From: an uncultured Eubacterium sp.
GTDB lineage: Bacteria > Bacillota > Clostridia > Lachnospirales > Lachnospiraceae
DNA: 64,000 bases
NCBI GenBank assembly: GCA_910577225.1
Contig: CAJTMV010000016.1
Location: forward strand, 1 to 64,000
Direction of reading: 5' to 3'
This document shows positions 25,589 to 34,004 of the stretch, one piece after another. Positions within the stretch are counted from its first letter, which is position 1. Each line of letters opens with the position of its first letter. A program made the translations under genes and the position numbers. Under the pieces are notes generated by a model. The model did no database searches and had not been told where the DNA came from. It was given only the letters and a program-made list of their open reading frames with translations.

Positions 25589-26569
25589 ATGGAGCAAAAG
25601 AAAACAGATGTAACCTACTGGCACCCTGCATTTTACGCGGATATTCAGATTGAACTTGCAGATGACGCAGACCATCTGGTGTTTGAGAATGAACATCAGT
25701 TAGGCAAAAATCCGATGGAGATCGACGTATTAATTATTAGAAAAGAAAAGAACAGGCCTGTAAAAAAGAATATTGGAAAAATCTTTCGTAAATATAATAT
25801 TATAGAATATAAGAGTCCATATGATACTCTGAGTGTGGACGATTTTTATAAAGTATATGGGTATACCTGCTTTTATAAAGCGGATGTGCCTTTTCGAAAC
25901 AGTATACCCATCCAGGAGATGACGATTACTTTTGTCTCAGAAAAATATCCTCTGAAATTAATCAGACATCTGACTGAAATCCATCAATATAAAATAAAAA
26001 AGATGGAAGCAGGCATTTACCAGGTATATGGGGACCTTATTCCGATTCAGATCATTGTTACGAAAAATCTGTCCGAACAAAAAAATCTTTGGCTGAAAAG
26101 TCTGACAAATAAACTGTCGGAACCAAAGAAGGCGGAAAAGCTGGTAGCGGAATATTTGAAACATTCGAAAAACGACCTGTATCGTTGTGTGCTGGAAACG
26201 ATCATTCGGGCAAATCCAAAAACATTTGTGGAGGTAAATGAAATGGATGATATCATTATGGAAATTGTGCAGGAAAAATTCGATAAGAGATTAAAAGAAG
26301 CGGTAGAAAAACAGGTAGAGGAAAGAACAAAAGAAATTAAGAAAAATATGGCTGAAAGTATAACCGCACAGGTTACTGAAAAAACAAGGCTGATGGACAG
26401 CATTTTGTTAATTCAGAAAAAATGCCGGAAAGATAAATCCCTGTCTGTTATCGCTGACGAGATGGAAGCAGAACCGGAAAAGATTCGTTTTATTTATGAT
26501 CTTGTTTGTAATCATACCGAACAAACAGTAGAGGAATTATATGAGCTGGCAACCGGACTGAAGGCTTAA
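25589..26569 (+). CDS. Rpn-like PD-(D/E)XK nuclease/transposase-family protein
   Basis: A 326-residue protein of the recombination-promoting nuclease (Rpn/transposase_31-like) type, very common in Lachnospiraceae. The PD-(D/E)XK core is visible in the first 85 residues: Glu in FENEHQL, Asp in MEIDVLII, and the E-x-K pair in NIIEYKSPYD. The middle is mixed alpha/beta and the C-terminal third is a charged coiled coil (KEAVEKQVEERTKEIKKNMA) followed by a small helical end. No partner transposon ends were seen. Its long leader with repeated Shine-Dalgarno hairpins suggests control of translation. The native role is not known. Confidence 0.8.
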   Translation: MEQKKTDVTYWHPAFYADIQIELADDADHLVFENEHQLGKNPMEIDVLIIRKEKNRPVKKNIGKIFRKYNIIEYKSPYDTLSVDDFYKVYGYTCFYKADVPFRNSIPIQEMTITFVSEKYPLKLIRHLTEIHQYKIKKMEAGIYQVYGDLIPIQIIVTKNLSEQKNLWLKSLTNKLSEPKKAEKLVAEYLKHSKNDLYRCVLETIIRANPKTFVEVNEMDDIIMEIVQEKFDKRLKEAVEKQVEERTKEIKKNMAESITAQVTEKTRLMDSILLIQKKCRKDKSLSVIADEMEAEPEKIRFIYDLVCNHTEQTVEELYELATGLKA

Positions 26570-26612
26570 AATATGGTGTCGGTTTCTTATTTTGTCAATT
26601 TTTTAACATTTC

Positions 26613-26641
26613 TTGTATATTCCATCAATAAGGTATATAAT
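26613..26641 (+). promoter_or_regulatory. ackA promoter
   Basis: TTGTAT (26613-26618), 17-nt spacer and a perfect TATAAT (26636-26641), about 40 nt upstream of ackA. Confidence 0.7.
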
Positions 26642-26682
26642 ATTTATAATTATGTATTAAATATGGATAAAGGAGTAAGACA

Positions 26683-27876
26683 ATGAATGTATTAGTTATT
26701 AACTGCGGCAGTTCGTCCTTAAAATATCAGGTTATCGATTCCGGTACTGAAGACGTACTTGCAAAAGGTCTGTGTGAACGGATTGGGATCGACGGCAGGC
26801 TGGTGTATGAACCGGCAGGCGGGGAAAAAGAGATTACCGGAGCGGATATGCCGACACATAAACAGGCGATTCAGATGGTTATCGACGCACTGATCAACGA
26901 AAAGACAGGAATCATAAAAAGCCTTGATGAAATCGGGGCAGTTGGTCATCGGATTGTACACGGCGGAGAAAAATTCGCAGCGTCAGCTATTATTACAGAT
27001 GAAATGATCGAAACCGTTCAGGCATGTTCCGATCTGGCTCCTTTGCACAATCCTGCAAATCTGATCGGCGTACGTGCATGCAAAGAGCTGATGCCGCATA
27101 CGCCGATGGTCGGCGTGTTCGATACCGCATTTCATCAGACGATGCCCAGGGAAGCATATTTGTACGGCGTTCCTTATGAGTATTATGAAAAATATGCGGT
27201 GCGTAAATACGGGTTTCACGGTACCAGCCACAGTTATGTGTCCAAACGTGCGGCTGTGATCTTAAATAAGCCTTACGAATCGCTAAAGACGATCGTATGT
27301 CATCTTGGAAACGGGGCATCGGTCTGCGCGGTAAAAAATGGACAGTCAGTAGATACTTCGATGGGACTGTCTCCGCTGGAAGGGCTTGTGATGGGGACGC
27401 GTTCCGGAGACATCGATCCTTCTGCGATAGAATTTATTGCCAAAAAAGAAAATCTGGATCTGGCAGGCGTTTTAAATGTGTTAAATAAAAAGTCTGGCGT
27501 AATGGGATTATCCGGCGTATCTTCGGACTTTCGCGATCTGGAAGCTGCAGAACAGGCAGGAAACGAACGTGCAGCGACGGCTCAGCAGGTATTTAATTAC
27601 CGGGTGTTAAAATATATTGGCGCTTATGCAGCGGCGATGAACGGCGTCGACTGTATCTGCTTTACCGCAGGCCTTGGCGAGAACAACGGCGTGATTCGCA
27701 GACAGATCTGTGAGAACCTTGCGTTTTTAGGCATTCAGATCGACGACGAGGCAAACGGCAAACGCGGCGAAGAGATCATAATTTCAACGCCGGATTCCAA
27801 AGTAAAAGTGCTGGTAATTCCGACAAATGAGGAACTTGCTATTGCGCGCGAGACCGTTGCGTTAGTGAAAGAATAA
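26683..27876 (+). CDS. ackA: Acetate kinase
   Basis: Converts acetyl phosphate and ADP to acetate and ATP, the main ATP-yielding step of acetogenic fermentation; 397 residues. The ASKHA-fold motifs are intact: MNVLVINCGSSSLKYQ, VGHRIVHGGEKF, RKYGFHGTSHSYV, CHLGNGASVCAV and FTAGLGENNG. aaaggag precedes the ATG and a strong promoter lies at 26613-26641. The usual partner pta is not adjacent here, so ackA appears monocistronic. Confidence 0.97.
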   Translation: MNVLVINCGSSSLKYQVIDSGTEDVLAKGLCERIGIDGRLVYEPAGGEKEITGADMPTHKQAIQMVIDALINEKTGIIKSLDEIGAVGHRIVHGGEKFAASAIITDEMIETVQACSDLAPLHNPANLIGVRACKELMPHTPMVGVFDTAFHQTMPREAYLYGVPYEYYEKYAVRKYGFHGTSHSYVSKRAAVILNKPYESLKTIVCHLGNGASVCAVKNGQSVDTSMGLSPLEGLVMGTRSGDIDPSAIEFIAKKENLDLAGVLNVLNKKSGVMGLSGVSSDFRDLEAAEQAGNERAATAQQVFNYRVLKYIGAYAAAMNGVDCICFTAGLGENNGVIRRQICENLAFLGIQIDDEANGKRGEEIIISTPDSKVKVLVIPTNEELAIARETVALVKE

Positions 27877-27897
27877 ATAAAAGATTCGTGAAAAATA

Positions 27898-27940
27898 TAC
27901 CGCCTTTTATCTCGTAACACAGATGCAGGGCGGTAATTTT
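27898..27940 (+). terminator. Probable ackA terminator
   Basis: taccgcc (27898-27904) pairs with ggcggta (27929-27935) over a 24-nt loop, followed by a short attttc tract. Weak. Confidence 0.45.
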
Positions 27941-27943
27941 CGC

Positions 27944-27972
27944 TTGTACCGTTAGGCCAGAAAGAGTATAAT
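27944..27972 (+). promoter_or_regulatory. Promoter of the TCS-ABC transporter region
   Basis: TTGTAC (27944-27949), 17-nt spacer, perfect TATAAT (27967-27972), about 45 nt before the response regulator gene. Confidence 0.7.
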
Positions 27973-28023
27973 GTCAATGCCGGACGAAGGTCCGAAAACG
28001 AAACAGGAAACGGAACGGTAAGG

Positions 28024-28704
28024 ATGTGTGAAAAGAAACGTATTTTAATAGCAGATGATGAACCTGGAATTATCCGGCTGCTCAGGGATTACTTTGAAAT
28101 GCAGGATTACCTGGTCAAAGAGGCGGAAAACGGACTGGAAGTGTTGGAAAATCTGGATCCGGAACCGGATCTGATACTTCTTGACGTGAATATGCCGATG
28201 CTCGACGGATTCACGGTGTGTGAGCGGATTCGTATGCATGTCTCATGTCCCATCGTATTTCTGTCTGCGAAAGTGGAGGAGTCAGACAGGATTCGGGGGC
28301 TGATGCTGGGCGGGGATGATTATATATTAAAACCCTTTAGCATCGAAGAACTTGGCGCAAGAGTCAGGGCACACCTTCGAAGAGAAGAGCGCAAAAAGTC
28401 AGATCAGGCGGTAAAAACATTTGACCGTCTGGCGATTCATTATAGAGAACATTGTGTTTATTATGAAAAGGAGCCGCTTGCCCTTACGAAGACGGAGTAT
28501 GGAATCGTGGAAGTACTGTCTTTAAATGCCGGGCAGGTATTCAGTAAGGATCAGCTATATGAAAAAGTACGGGGACTTGACGGGAGAGCTGACAGCGGCA
28601 TTATTATGGAACATATACGCAGGATACGAAGCAAGATAGGAAGATATACCGGTCATACGTATATCGAGACAGTGTGGGGAGTAGGATACCGATGGACTGG
28701 TTAG
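28024..28704 (+). CDS. OmpR-family response regulator (transporter-linked)
   Basis: A 226-residue regulator with receiver motifs IADDEPG, LILLDVNMPMLDG (phospho-Asp), FLSAK and DYILKPF, followed by a winged-helix output domain (LTKTEYGIVEVLSLNAGQVF, IIMEHIRRIRSKIG). The kinase gene overlaps its last 13 nt. The pair lies immediately before an ABC-2 transporter, the arrangement used for export of, or defence against, peptide antibiotics; this link is inferred from context. Confidence 0.94.
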   Translation: MCEKKRILIADDEPGIIRLLRDYFEMQDYLVKEAENGLEVLENLDPEPDLILLDVNMPMLDGFTVCERIRMHVSCPIVFLSAKVEESDRIRGLMLGGDDYILKPFSIEELGARVRAHLRREERKKSDQAVKTFDRLAIHYREHCVYYEKEPLALTKTEYGIVEVLSLNAGQVFSKDQLYEKVRGLDGRADSGIIMEHIRRIRSKIGRYTGHTYIETVWGVGYRWTG

Positions 28705-29909
28705 AAGAGAGGATAGAAGGTTTGCAAAGGCGTATCCGCAATTACTCCTTTCGTAAAGCAATGATTGCCTATATTCTGGTGCTGGCAGTGATAGTCGCGG
28801 CACTTTCCTATCTGACGATGATTGTCTGCTGGCAGCTGGAGCTGGCGGAGTGGGCACGGTATGAACAGGAAGATTTTTCGGGGCTGATTTGGGAGAAAGG
28901 ACTTTTTTGGGCAGACGGATATCATTTTGCAGAAGACACGGATGCGTTTCAGCTGCTGTTTCTGGATATGGTTCGGGTGTGGTGTCCGTTTGTATATGCA
29001 TTTGCAGGGATGATCGTAACGATTGGCATCTTTTACCAAAAACGGCTGGCAAAGCCGCTTTCGATATTAGAAGACAGTGTCGCGCGGATTCGGGAAAATA
29101 ATCTGGACTTTCATGCGTATTACGATAGCAGGGACGAGCTGGGAAGTCTTTGCGGCTCTGTAGAGGATATGCGTATGGAGCTTGTCCGCGGGAAGGAACA
29201 GATGTGGAGGCTTGTGGAACGTCAGAAAGAATTAAACGCCGCATTTGCGCACGATCTTCGTACGCCGCTTACGGTACTGCGCGGCTATACGGATTTTCTG
29301 GCGCGATATCTTCCGCAGGGAAAAATCAGCGAAGAAAAAATGCAGGACGTACTGGCGCTGATGTCGGATCACTTAAGAAGACTGGAAAATTACAGCTATA
29401 CGATGAAGGGGATTACAAGTATGGAGGAAGTTCCGTTTTCACCGGAATGCATGACACTTTTCCGTCTTGAGAAAAAGATCAGAGAAGTTGTATTTGCCCT
29501 GAATCAGGCAGGAGACGTCCACATTCAATATCGGCCATGGAGTACGCAGGAAACGCTGAAAGTAAAGGCAGACGATCATATCGTTCTGGAAGTTTTCGAA
29601 AATATGATTTCAAACGCCATCCGCTATGCCGGGAAAGAAATTGAGGTCCTGGCGGATTATGAGGAATCGGACATGGAATTTCTGCTGACCGTTCGGGACG
29701 ACGGGCCAGGATTTTCCAAAGAGCAGCTTGTCAAAGCGCTGCAGCCGTATTATAAGGAATATAAGGCTGCGGGAACAGACGGGCATTTTGGGATCGGGCT
29801 TCATATTTGCAGAGAGCTTTGTCAAAAGCATGGAGGCACGCTGGATGTCTCAAACAGTATCCGCGGCGGTGCAGTCGTTACCGCGTCGTTTTCTTTTAAA
29901 TGGGAATAA
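28692..29909 (+). CDS. Sensor histidine kinase (transporter-linked)
   Basis: A 405-residue kinase with TM1 (about residues 22-46), a short extracytoplasmic loop of about 50 residues, TM2 (about 98-120), HAMP (LAKPLSILEDSVARIRENNL), the dimerisation His in AAFAHDLRTPLTVLRGYTDF, and ATPase boxes (ENMISNAIRYA, VRDDGPGF, GHFGIGLHI). The small loop means it probably senses within or at the membrane. ATG 28692 overlaps the regulator stop; an upstream GTG at 28674 is less likely. Confidence 0.93.
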   Translation: MDWLEERIEGLQRRIRNYSFRKAMIAYILVLAVIVAALSYLTMIVCWQLELAEWARYEQEDFSGLIWEKGLFWADGYHFAEDTDAFQLLFLDMVRVWCPFVYAFAGMIVTIGIFYQKRLAKPLSILEDSVARIRENNLDFHAYYDSRDELGSLCGSVEDMRMELVRGKEQMWRLVERQKELNAAFAHDLRTPLTVLRGYTDFLARYLPQGKISEEKMQDVLALMSDHLRRLENYSYTMKGITSMEEVPFSPECMTLFRLEKKIREVVFALNQAGDVHIQYRPWSTQETLKVKADDHIVLEVFENMISNAIRYAGKEIEVLADYEESDMEFLLTVRDDGPGFSKEQLVKALQPYYKEYKAAGTDGHFGIGLHICRELCQKHGGTLDVSNSIRGGAVVTASFSFKWE

Positions 29910-29950
29910 GTCGTTTTGCAGTCGGTTCCGATTGCGGACGGCTTATTTTT
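29908..29950 (+). terminator. Terminator after the sensor kinase
   Basis: aagtcgt (29908-29914) pairs with acggctt (29938-29944) with one G-U, and the inner cagtcgg/ccgattg extends the stem; atttttat follows. It separates the kinase from the transporter operon. Confidence 0.65.
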
Positions 29951-30090
29951 ATGCGTCTGAGAACGCTGCAAATATAGATTCCAGGAGAAAATTTCAGCAA
30001 TCTTTCGAATTTCTTAATGATTTGTAGGGAAAAGATAGAGATTTTAGATTTATGATACTGTAAGATCGATCAGAAACAGGAGGAAAGAAA

Positions 30091-30990
30091 ATGTCTGCTA
30101 CAATTGAGATCAGAAATCTGAATCAGTACTATGGAAAAAAACAGGCGCTGCATCAGATCAGCCTTACAATCAAAACCGGAATGTTCGGCCTTTTGGGGAG
30201 AAACGGCGCTGGAAAGACGACACTGATGAAAGTGCTTGCGACACTGCTGCCACGGTCGGAAGGAGACGTGAGCGTGTGCGGAAAAAATATACTGCAGGCG
30301 GGAGAGATTCGAAAACTGGTAGGATATCTTCCGCAGGATTTTTCCATGTATCCCAATATGACGGTATATGAAGCCATGGATTATCTGGGAGTGCTCTCGG
30401 GCATCCGTAAGGCGGACCGCAGGCAGCGGATCGATGAGCTGCTGATGCGGGTCAATCTTTTGGACGATCAGAAAAAGAAGGTAAAGGCGCTGTCAGGAGG
30501 AATGAAACGGCGTCTTGGCATCGCACAGGCAATCCTTCATCATCCGCAGGTTTTGATTGTGGATGAGCCGACCGCGGGACTGGACCCGGAAGAGCGTGTG
30601 CGGTTTCGGAATCTGCTGTGTGAGATGGCGCAGGACAGGATTGTCATTTTATCGACCCATATCGTCGGGGATATCGAAGCAACCTGTGAAGACATTGCGG
30701 TCCTGGACGCGGGCAGTATGATCTATCGAGGCACTGTGGCGGATCTGATCGCCGGGACACAGGGAAAAGTATACTCCGCGCAGATCAGCAGGAGCGAGCT
30801 GGAGATTTTGAAAAAAGAATATATCGTGACCAGTATGCTTTCGCTCGGAAATAATGTAGTGGCGCGTTTTCTGGCAGAAGAAAAGCCGTTTGCCTCAGCG
30901 ACGCCCTGCGAAGCGGGAGCGGAGGATGCCTATATGTATCTGATGTACACAGAAAGGGGTGAACGGGGATGTTTGGACAGCTGTTTGTAA
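30091..30990 (+). CDS. ABC transporter ATP-binding protein
   Basis: A 299-residue ATPase of the ABC-2/BcrA-like group. Walker A GLLGRNGAGKTTLMK, Q-loop YLPQDFS, signature LSGGMKRRLGIA, Walker B VLIVDEPTAGLDP and the switch His in STHIVGDIE are all present. The last 80 residues form the C-terminal extension common in drug and bacteriocin exporters. Preceded by aggagg and followed by two permease genes with overlaps of 22 and 38 nt, so the three are one operon. Confidence 0.93.
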   Translation: MSATIEIRNLNQYYGKKQALHQISLTIKTGMFGLLGRNGAGKTTLMKVLATLLPRSEGDVSVCGKNILQAGEIRKLVGYLPQDFSMYPNMTVYEAMDYLGVLSGIRKADRRQRIDELLMRVNLLDDQKKKVKALSGGMKRRLGIAQAILHHPQVLIVDEPTAGLDPEERVRFRNLLCEMAQDRIVILSTHIVGDIEATCEDIAVLDAGSMIYRGTVADLIAGTQGKVYSAQISRSELEILKKEYIVTSMLSLGNNVVARFLAEEKPFASATPCEAGAEDAYMYLMYTERGERGCLDSCL

Positions 30991-32231
30991 AAGAATGCAG
31001 GCAGACGGCAAAGAGCCTGATCTACTGGCTGACCGTTCTGATTCTCGTTTTTAGTTATACGAGTCAGCTGGGTGAGCTGGAGATCGACGGGGAGCCTCAA
31101 AAAGGTCAGCAGGAATATGGATATAAGCTCAGTCAGGATCCTGCGTTTCTTATGAAAAGTACGCTGGGGCAGCTGACGGAAGAGTATGTGCGCAAACGTT
31201 ATACGACGTATCCGGTCGGTTTTTATAAAAGTGTGACGCTGAATGAGGAAGAAGATCAAAGAATCGGAGAAATTTTGCAGGAAACAGCCGGAATTGGCGG
31301 CCGCAAAGAAGCGGAGCGTGTGATGGAAGAGTGGTACGCCGCCACACAGCCGGCAGACGAGACAAATCCCGCTGCGTCGGCCATTACGGGACGGTTAAAA
31401 GTGGAGCCGGCAGATGGCCTGACTGCCGATCGTTTTCATGAGCTGATGGAGGAAGTCGACGGGATACTGGGCGGAGGCTCCGATTATAACGAAGCAAACC
31501 GGAAGAACAATGCCAGAGTTCCAATGACTTATGAAGATGCAGTCAGGGAATATGACACCTTGATTAAAAAGGACCGGCTGAGCGGAGGCTATGCCAGACT
31601 GTTTTGTGATTATATGGGGATTTTCCTTGGCGTGCTGCCTGTTTTTCTGGCGACGACAAGAGGACTGCGTGACAGAAGAAGCAGGATGCAGGAGCTGATT
31701 TATACAAGAAAATGTTCTTCTCTGACAGTGACCGCAGGACGGTACCTGGCGATGCTTGTAATGCTTACGATACCAGTACTTGCGCTGTCTTTCATCCCGC
31801 TGTCAAAATGTATCAGTTACGCCGGGATGGCAGGAATTGCGGTCGACCTTTGGGCCTTTGTCAAATATACGTTTGGATGGCTGTGTCCGACCATTATGAT
31901 CGTAACGGCAGCTGGGATGTTTCTGACAGAGCTGACCGAAACGGCAGTAGCGGTGCTGGCACAGGGGGTATGGTGGTTTGCCGCCATATTTGGCGGGGTA
32001 CAGCGTCTGAAAGGAGGCATGTATGGATGGAATCTGGTACCAAGACACAATACGCAGATGAACTGGCAGGGATTTCAGGACGGATTTGCGCAGCTTGCGG
32101 CAAACAGGATTTTTTATGCGGTACTGTCTCTTCTGCTTGTAATGGGCACGGCTTTTATATTTGAACAGAAACGGAAAGGAAGGCTGCATATTCGTGGAAA
32201 AATACTGGCACATCGAAAAAACAAATCTTAA
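30969..32231 (+). CDS. ABC-2 type permease (large)
   Basis: A 420-residue membrane protein. One N-terminal helix (SLIYWLTVLILVFSY) precedes a large extracytoplasmic domain of about 150 residues (EEDQRIGEILQETAG...), then five or so further helices from about residue 210. That layout matches ABC-2 permeases of peptide or antibiotic exporters. ATG overlaps the ATPase gene by 22 nt. The substrate is unknown. Confidence 0.8.
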   Translation: MFGQLFVKECRQTAKSLIYWLTVLILVFSYTSQLGELEIDGEPQKGQQEYGYKLSQDPAFLMKSTLGQLTEEYVRKRYTTYPVGFYKSVTLNEEEDQRIGEILQETAGIGGRKEAERVMEEWYAATQPADETNPAASAITGRLKVEPADGLTADRFHELMEEVDGILGGGSDYNEANRKNNARVPMTYEDAVREYDTLIKKDRLSGGYARLFCDYMGIFLGVLPVFLATTRGLRDRRSRMQELIYTRKCSSLTVTAGRYLAMLVMLTIPVLALSFIPLSKCISYAGMAGIAVDLWAFVKYTFGWLCPTIMIVTAAGMFLTELTETAVAVLAQGVWWFAAIFGGVQRLKGGMYGWNLVPRHNTQMNWQGFQDGFAQLAANRIFYAVLSLLLVMGTAFIFEQKRKGRLHIRGKILAHRKNKS

Positions 32232-32826
32232 ATATCATATACCGGTGCATTTGCTTGTCTGTATCCTCCTGCTTTTCGTATCGCCGTTTTTTATGGGAGT
32301 AAAAAATCTGACCGCGCAGGATACGGCAAAGGTTTTGGAAATGTATGTGGCGCTTATCGGAATTGTGCTGCTGACACCGGTATTTTTACCAGAGCAGGAC
32401 CGCGGGATTCGTGATCTGGTCTGTACCAAATACCTGATCAGCGCGGTCGTATATCTGGTGCGGATTGCTGGAAATATCGTACTTTTAATTCTGCTTGCGG
32501 GACTTTATATCGGGATGCTTGCATACAACCAGTGTGATTTTCCGGTTGTCAGATATTTTTTGGGAACGCTGACGCAGATGCTGTTTATGGGAGGCCTCGG
32601 CCTGTTTTTCTATGGACTGTGCGATCATCTGGTCATCGGTTATATGGCTCCGGTCGTTTATTATATGGTTGCGCTTGGAAGCGGACAAAAGTATATGAAG
32701 ATGTTTTATCCGTTTTCCATGACATACGGAAGCTATGATGAGAAACTCTGGCTGGCCGCAGGCGCGGTCGTACTGATCGGTGCGGGAGTATGGCTGCGCT
32801 GCAGGAGGAGGGCGCCTTTTTCATAG
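32194..32826 (+). CDS. ABC-2 type membrane subunit (small)
   Basis: About 210 residues with six predicted membrane helices (HLLVCILLLFVSPFFMG, MYVALIGIVLLTPVF, RIAGNIVLLILLAGLYIGML and so on). It overlaps the large permease by 38 nt. GTG 32194 is chosen because aaggaagg lies 10 nt upstream; TTG 32161 is an alternative. Probably the second half of the transport channel. I see no closer family. Confidence 0.7.
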   Translation: MEKYWHIEKTNLKYHIPVHLLVCILLLFVSPFFMGVKNLTAQDTAKVLEMYVALIGIVLLTPVFLPEQDRGIRDLVCTKYLISAVVYLVRIAGNIVLLILLAGLYIGMLAYNQCDFPVVRYFLGTLTQMLFMGGLGLFFYGLCDHLVIGYMAPVVYYMVALGSGQKYMKMFYPFSMTYGSYDEKLWLAAGAVVLIGAGVWLRCRRRAPFS

Positions 32827-32887
32827 ATCCGCTCAGAGTTTCATTCACAAAGGCTGGATGCTTTGGCAAATAAATTTGTATTTGATA

Positions 32888-32916
32888 TTGACAAATAAAT
32901 CACATTTGGTTATACT
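32888..32916 (+). promoter_or_regulatory. Promoter of yceD-rpmF
   Basis: Perfect TTGACA (32888-32893), 17-nt spacer, TATACT (32911-32916); about 70 nt before yceD. Confidence 0.75.
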
Positions 32917-32985
32917 TTTTTCGTGTATGTTTGAAAGCCTGTACAAATGGCTGTTCAGGTCTGTTTCAGACAGATAGGAGGCCCC

Positions 32986-33534
32986 ATGATTTTAGATCTT
33001 GCAGAAATATACTCCAACTGGAATGCGTCGGAAGAAAAAGTCGTTCATCTGGATATGGATGCCCTGGAGTCTAAAATGGGCGTGTTTCCTATTCGCAAAA
33101 AGGAACCATTCACGCTGCATCTGACAAACGAGGAGAACCGGCGGCTGCTGCTCCGGGGTGAGTTGGATGTAACGATATCTGTCCCATGTGACCGTTGTCT
33201 GACCGAAGTGTTGACAACGCTGCATCTGGTTATCGACAAAACGATTCCGATCGAACACGCCAAAGATACAAAGACGTTTTCGGAAACGGAAGAAGATGAT
33301 CAGTTGGAACAGCTGGAATATATGAATGGCTGTCAGCTGGACGCAGACCGGCTCGTATATGGAGAAATTCTGTTCGCATGGCCGGCGAAGGTGCTGTGCA
33401 AAGAAGCATGCAGGGGAATATGTCCCGCATGCGGCGCAAATTTAAATGAAACCGACTGCAGCTGTGACCGTACAGTACCGGATCCGCGGATGGCGGCGTT
33501 TCAGGATGTGTTTAACAAGTTTAAGGAGGTGTAA
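32986..33534 (+). CDS. yceD: YceD/DUF177 family protein
   Basis: A 182-residue protein of the DUF177 family, conserved upstream of rpmF and linked to 23S rRNA/large-subunit accumulation. The family motif CDRCLTEV is near residue 67, and a second cysteine group LCKEACRGICPACGANLNET lies near residue 144-163, likely a zinc site. ATG 32986 is preceded by aggagg; the frame is open 13 codons further. It ends 4 nt before rpmF. Confidence 0.9.
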   Translation: MILDLAEIYSNWNASEEKVVHLDMDALESKMGVFPIRKKEPFTLHLTNEENRRLLLRGELDVTISVPCDRCLTEVLTTLHLVIDKTIPIEHAKDTKTFSETEEDDQLEQLEYMNGCQLDADRLVYGEILFAWPAKVLCKEACRGICPACGANLNETDCSCDRTVPDPRMAAFQDVFNKFKEV

Positions 33535-33538
33535 GCAG

Positions 33539-33718
33539 ATGTCTATTTGTCCAAAAAATAAAACTTCTAAGAGCAGAAGAGATAAAAGAAGAGCAAACTG
33601 GAAAATGACGGCTCCTACATTGGTAAAGTGCAATAAGTGTGGAGAGCTTATGGTACCGCATCGCGTATGCAAAAACTGCGGGACTTATAACAAAAAAGAA
33701 ATTATCGCAGTAGATTAA
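33539..33718 (+). CDS. rpmF: 50S ribosomal protein L32
   Basis: A 59-residue ribosomal protein with the L32 signature (CPKNKTSKSRRDKRRANWKM at the N-terminus) and four cysteines in two CxxC pairs (CNKCG, CKNCG), the zinc-binding form. aaggaggt precedes the start. Followed by a strong terminator. Confidence 0.97.
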   Translation: MSICPKNKTSKSRRDKRRANWKMTAPTLVKCNKCGELMVPHRVCKNCGTYNKKEIIAVD

Positions 33719-33736
33719 TTGTTTGCAAACGAAGAG

Positions 33737-33771
33737 AAAGACTTTACATATAGTGGTGTAAAGTCTTTTTT
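33737..33771 (+). terminator. rpmF terminator
   Basis: Perfect 12-bp stem aaagactttaca/tgtaaagtcttt with an 8-nt loop and a T-run to 33771. Confidence 0.9.
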
Positions 33772-33855
33772 GTACTATTTATAAGTAATATGGCGTCCCT
33801 GACCCGTGAACGGTAGCAGGTAACGAACTTTCCGTCAGCTGTATGGAATTTAATA

Positions 33856-33884
33856 TTGATTTATAGAATCACATATAGTATATT
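33856..33884 (+). promoter_or_regulatory. Promoter of plsX-acpP-rnc-smc-ftsY
   Basis: TTGATT (33856-33861), 17-nt spacer, TATATT (33879-33884), about 120 nt upstream of plsX. No FapR-like palindrome was found in the leader. Confidence 0.5.
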
Positions 33885-34004
33885 GGAAATGATTTGTTAC
33901 CAGTGTCTGGAATCTGACAGCAAAGCGATTGAAACAGCTGAGCGGAAACTGGCATACAGTCTTTCCAGGAAGTAAGAAGAATCGGTATGGGACAGGAGGA
34001 CCTC

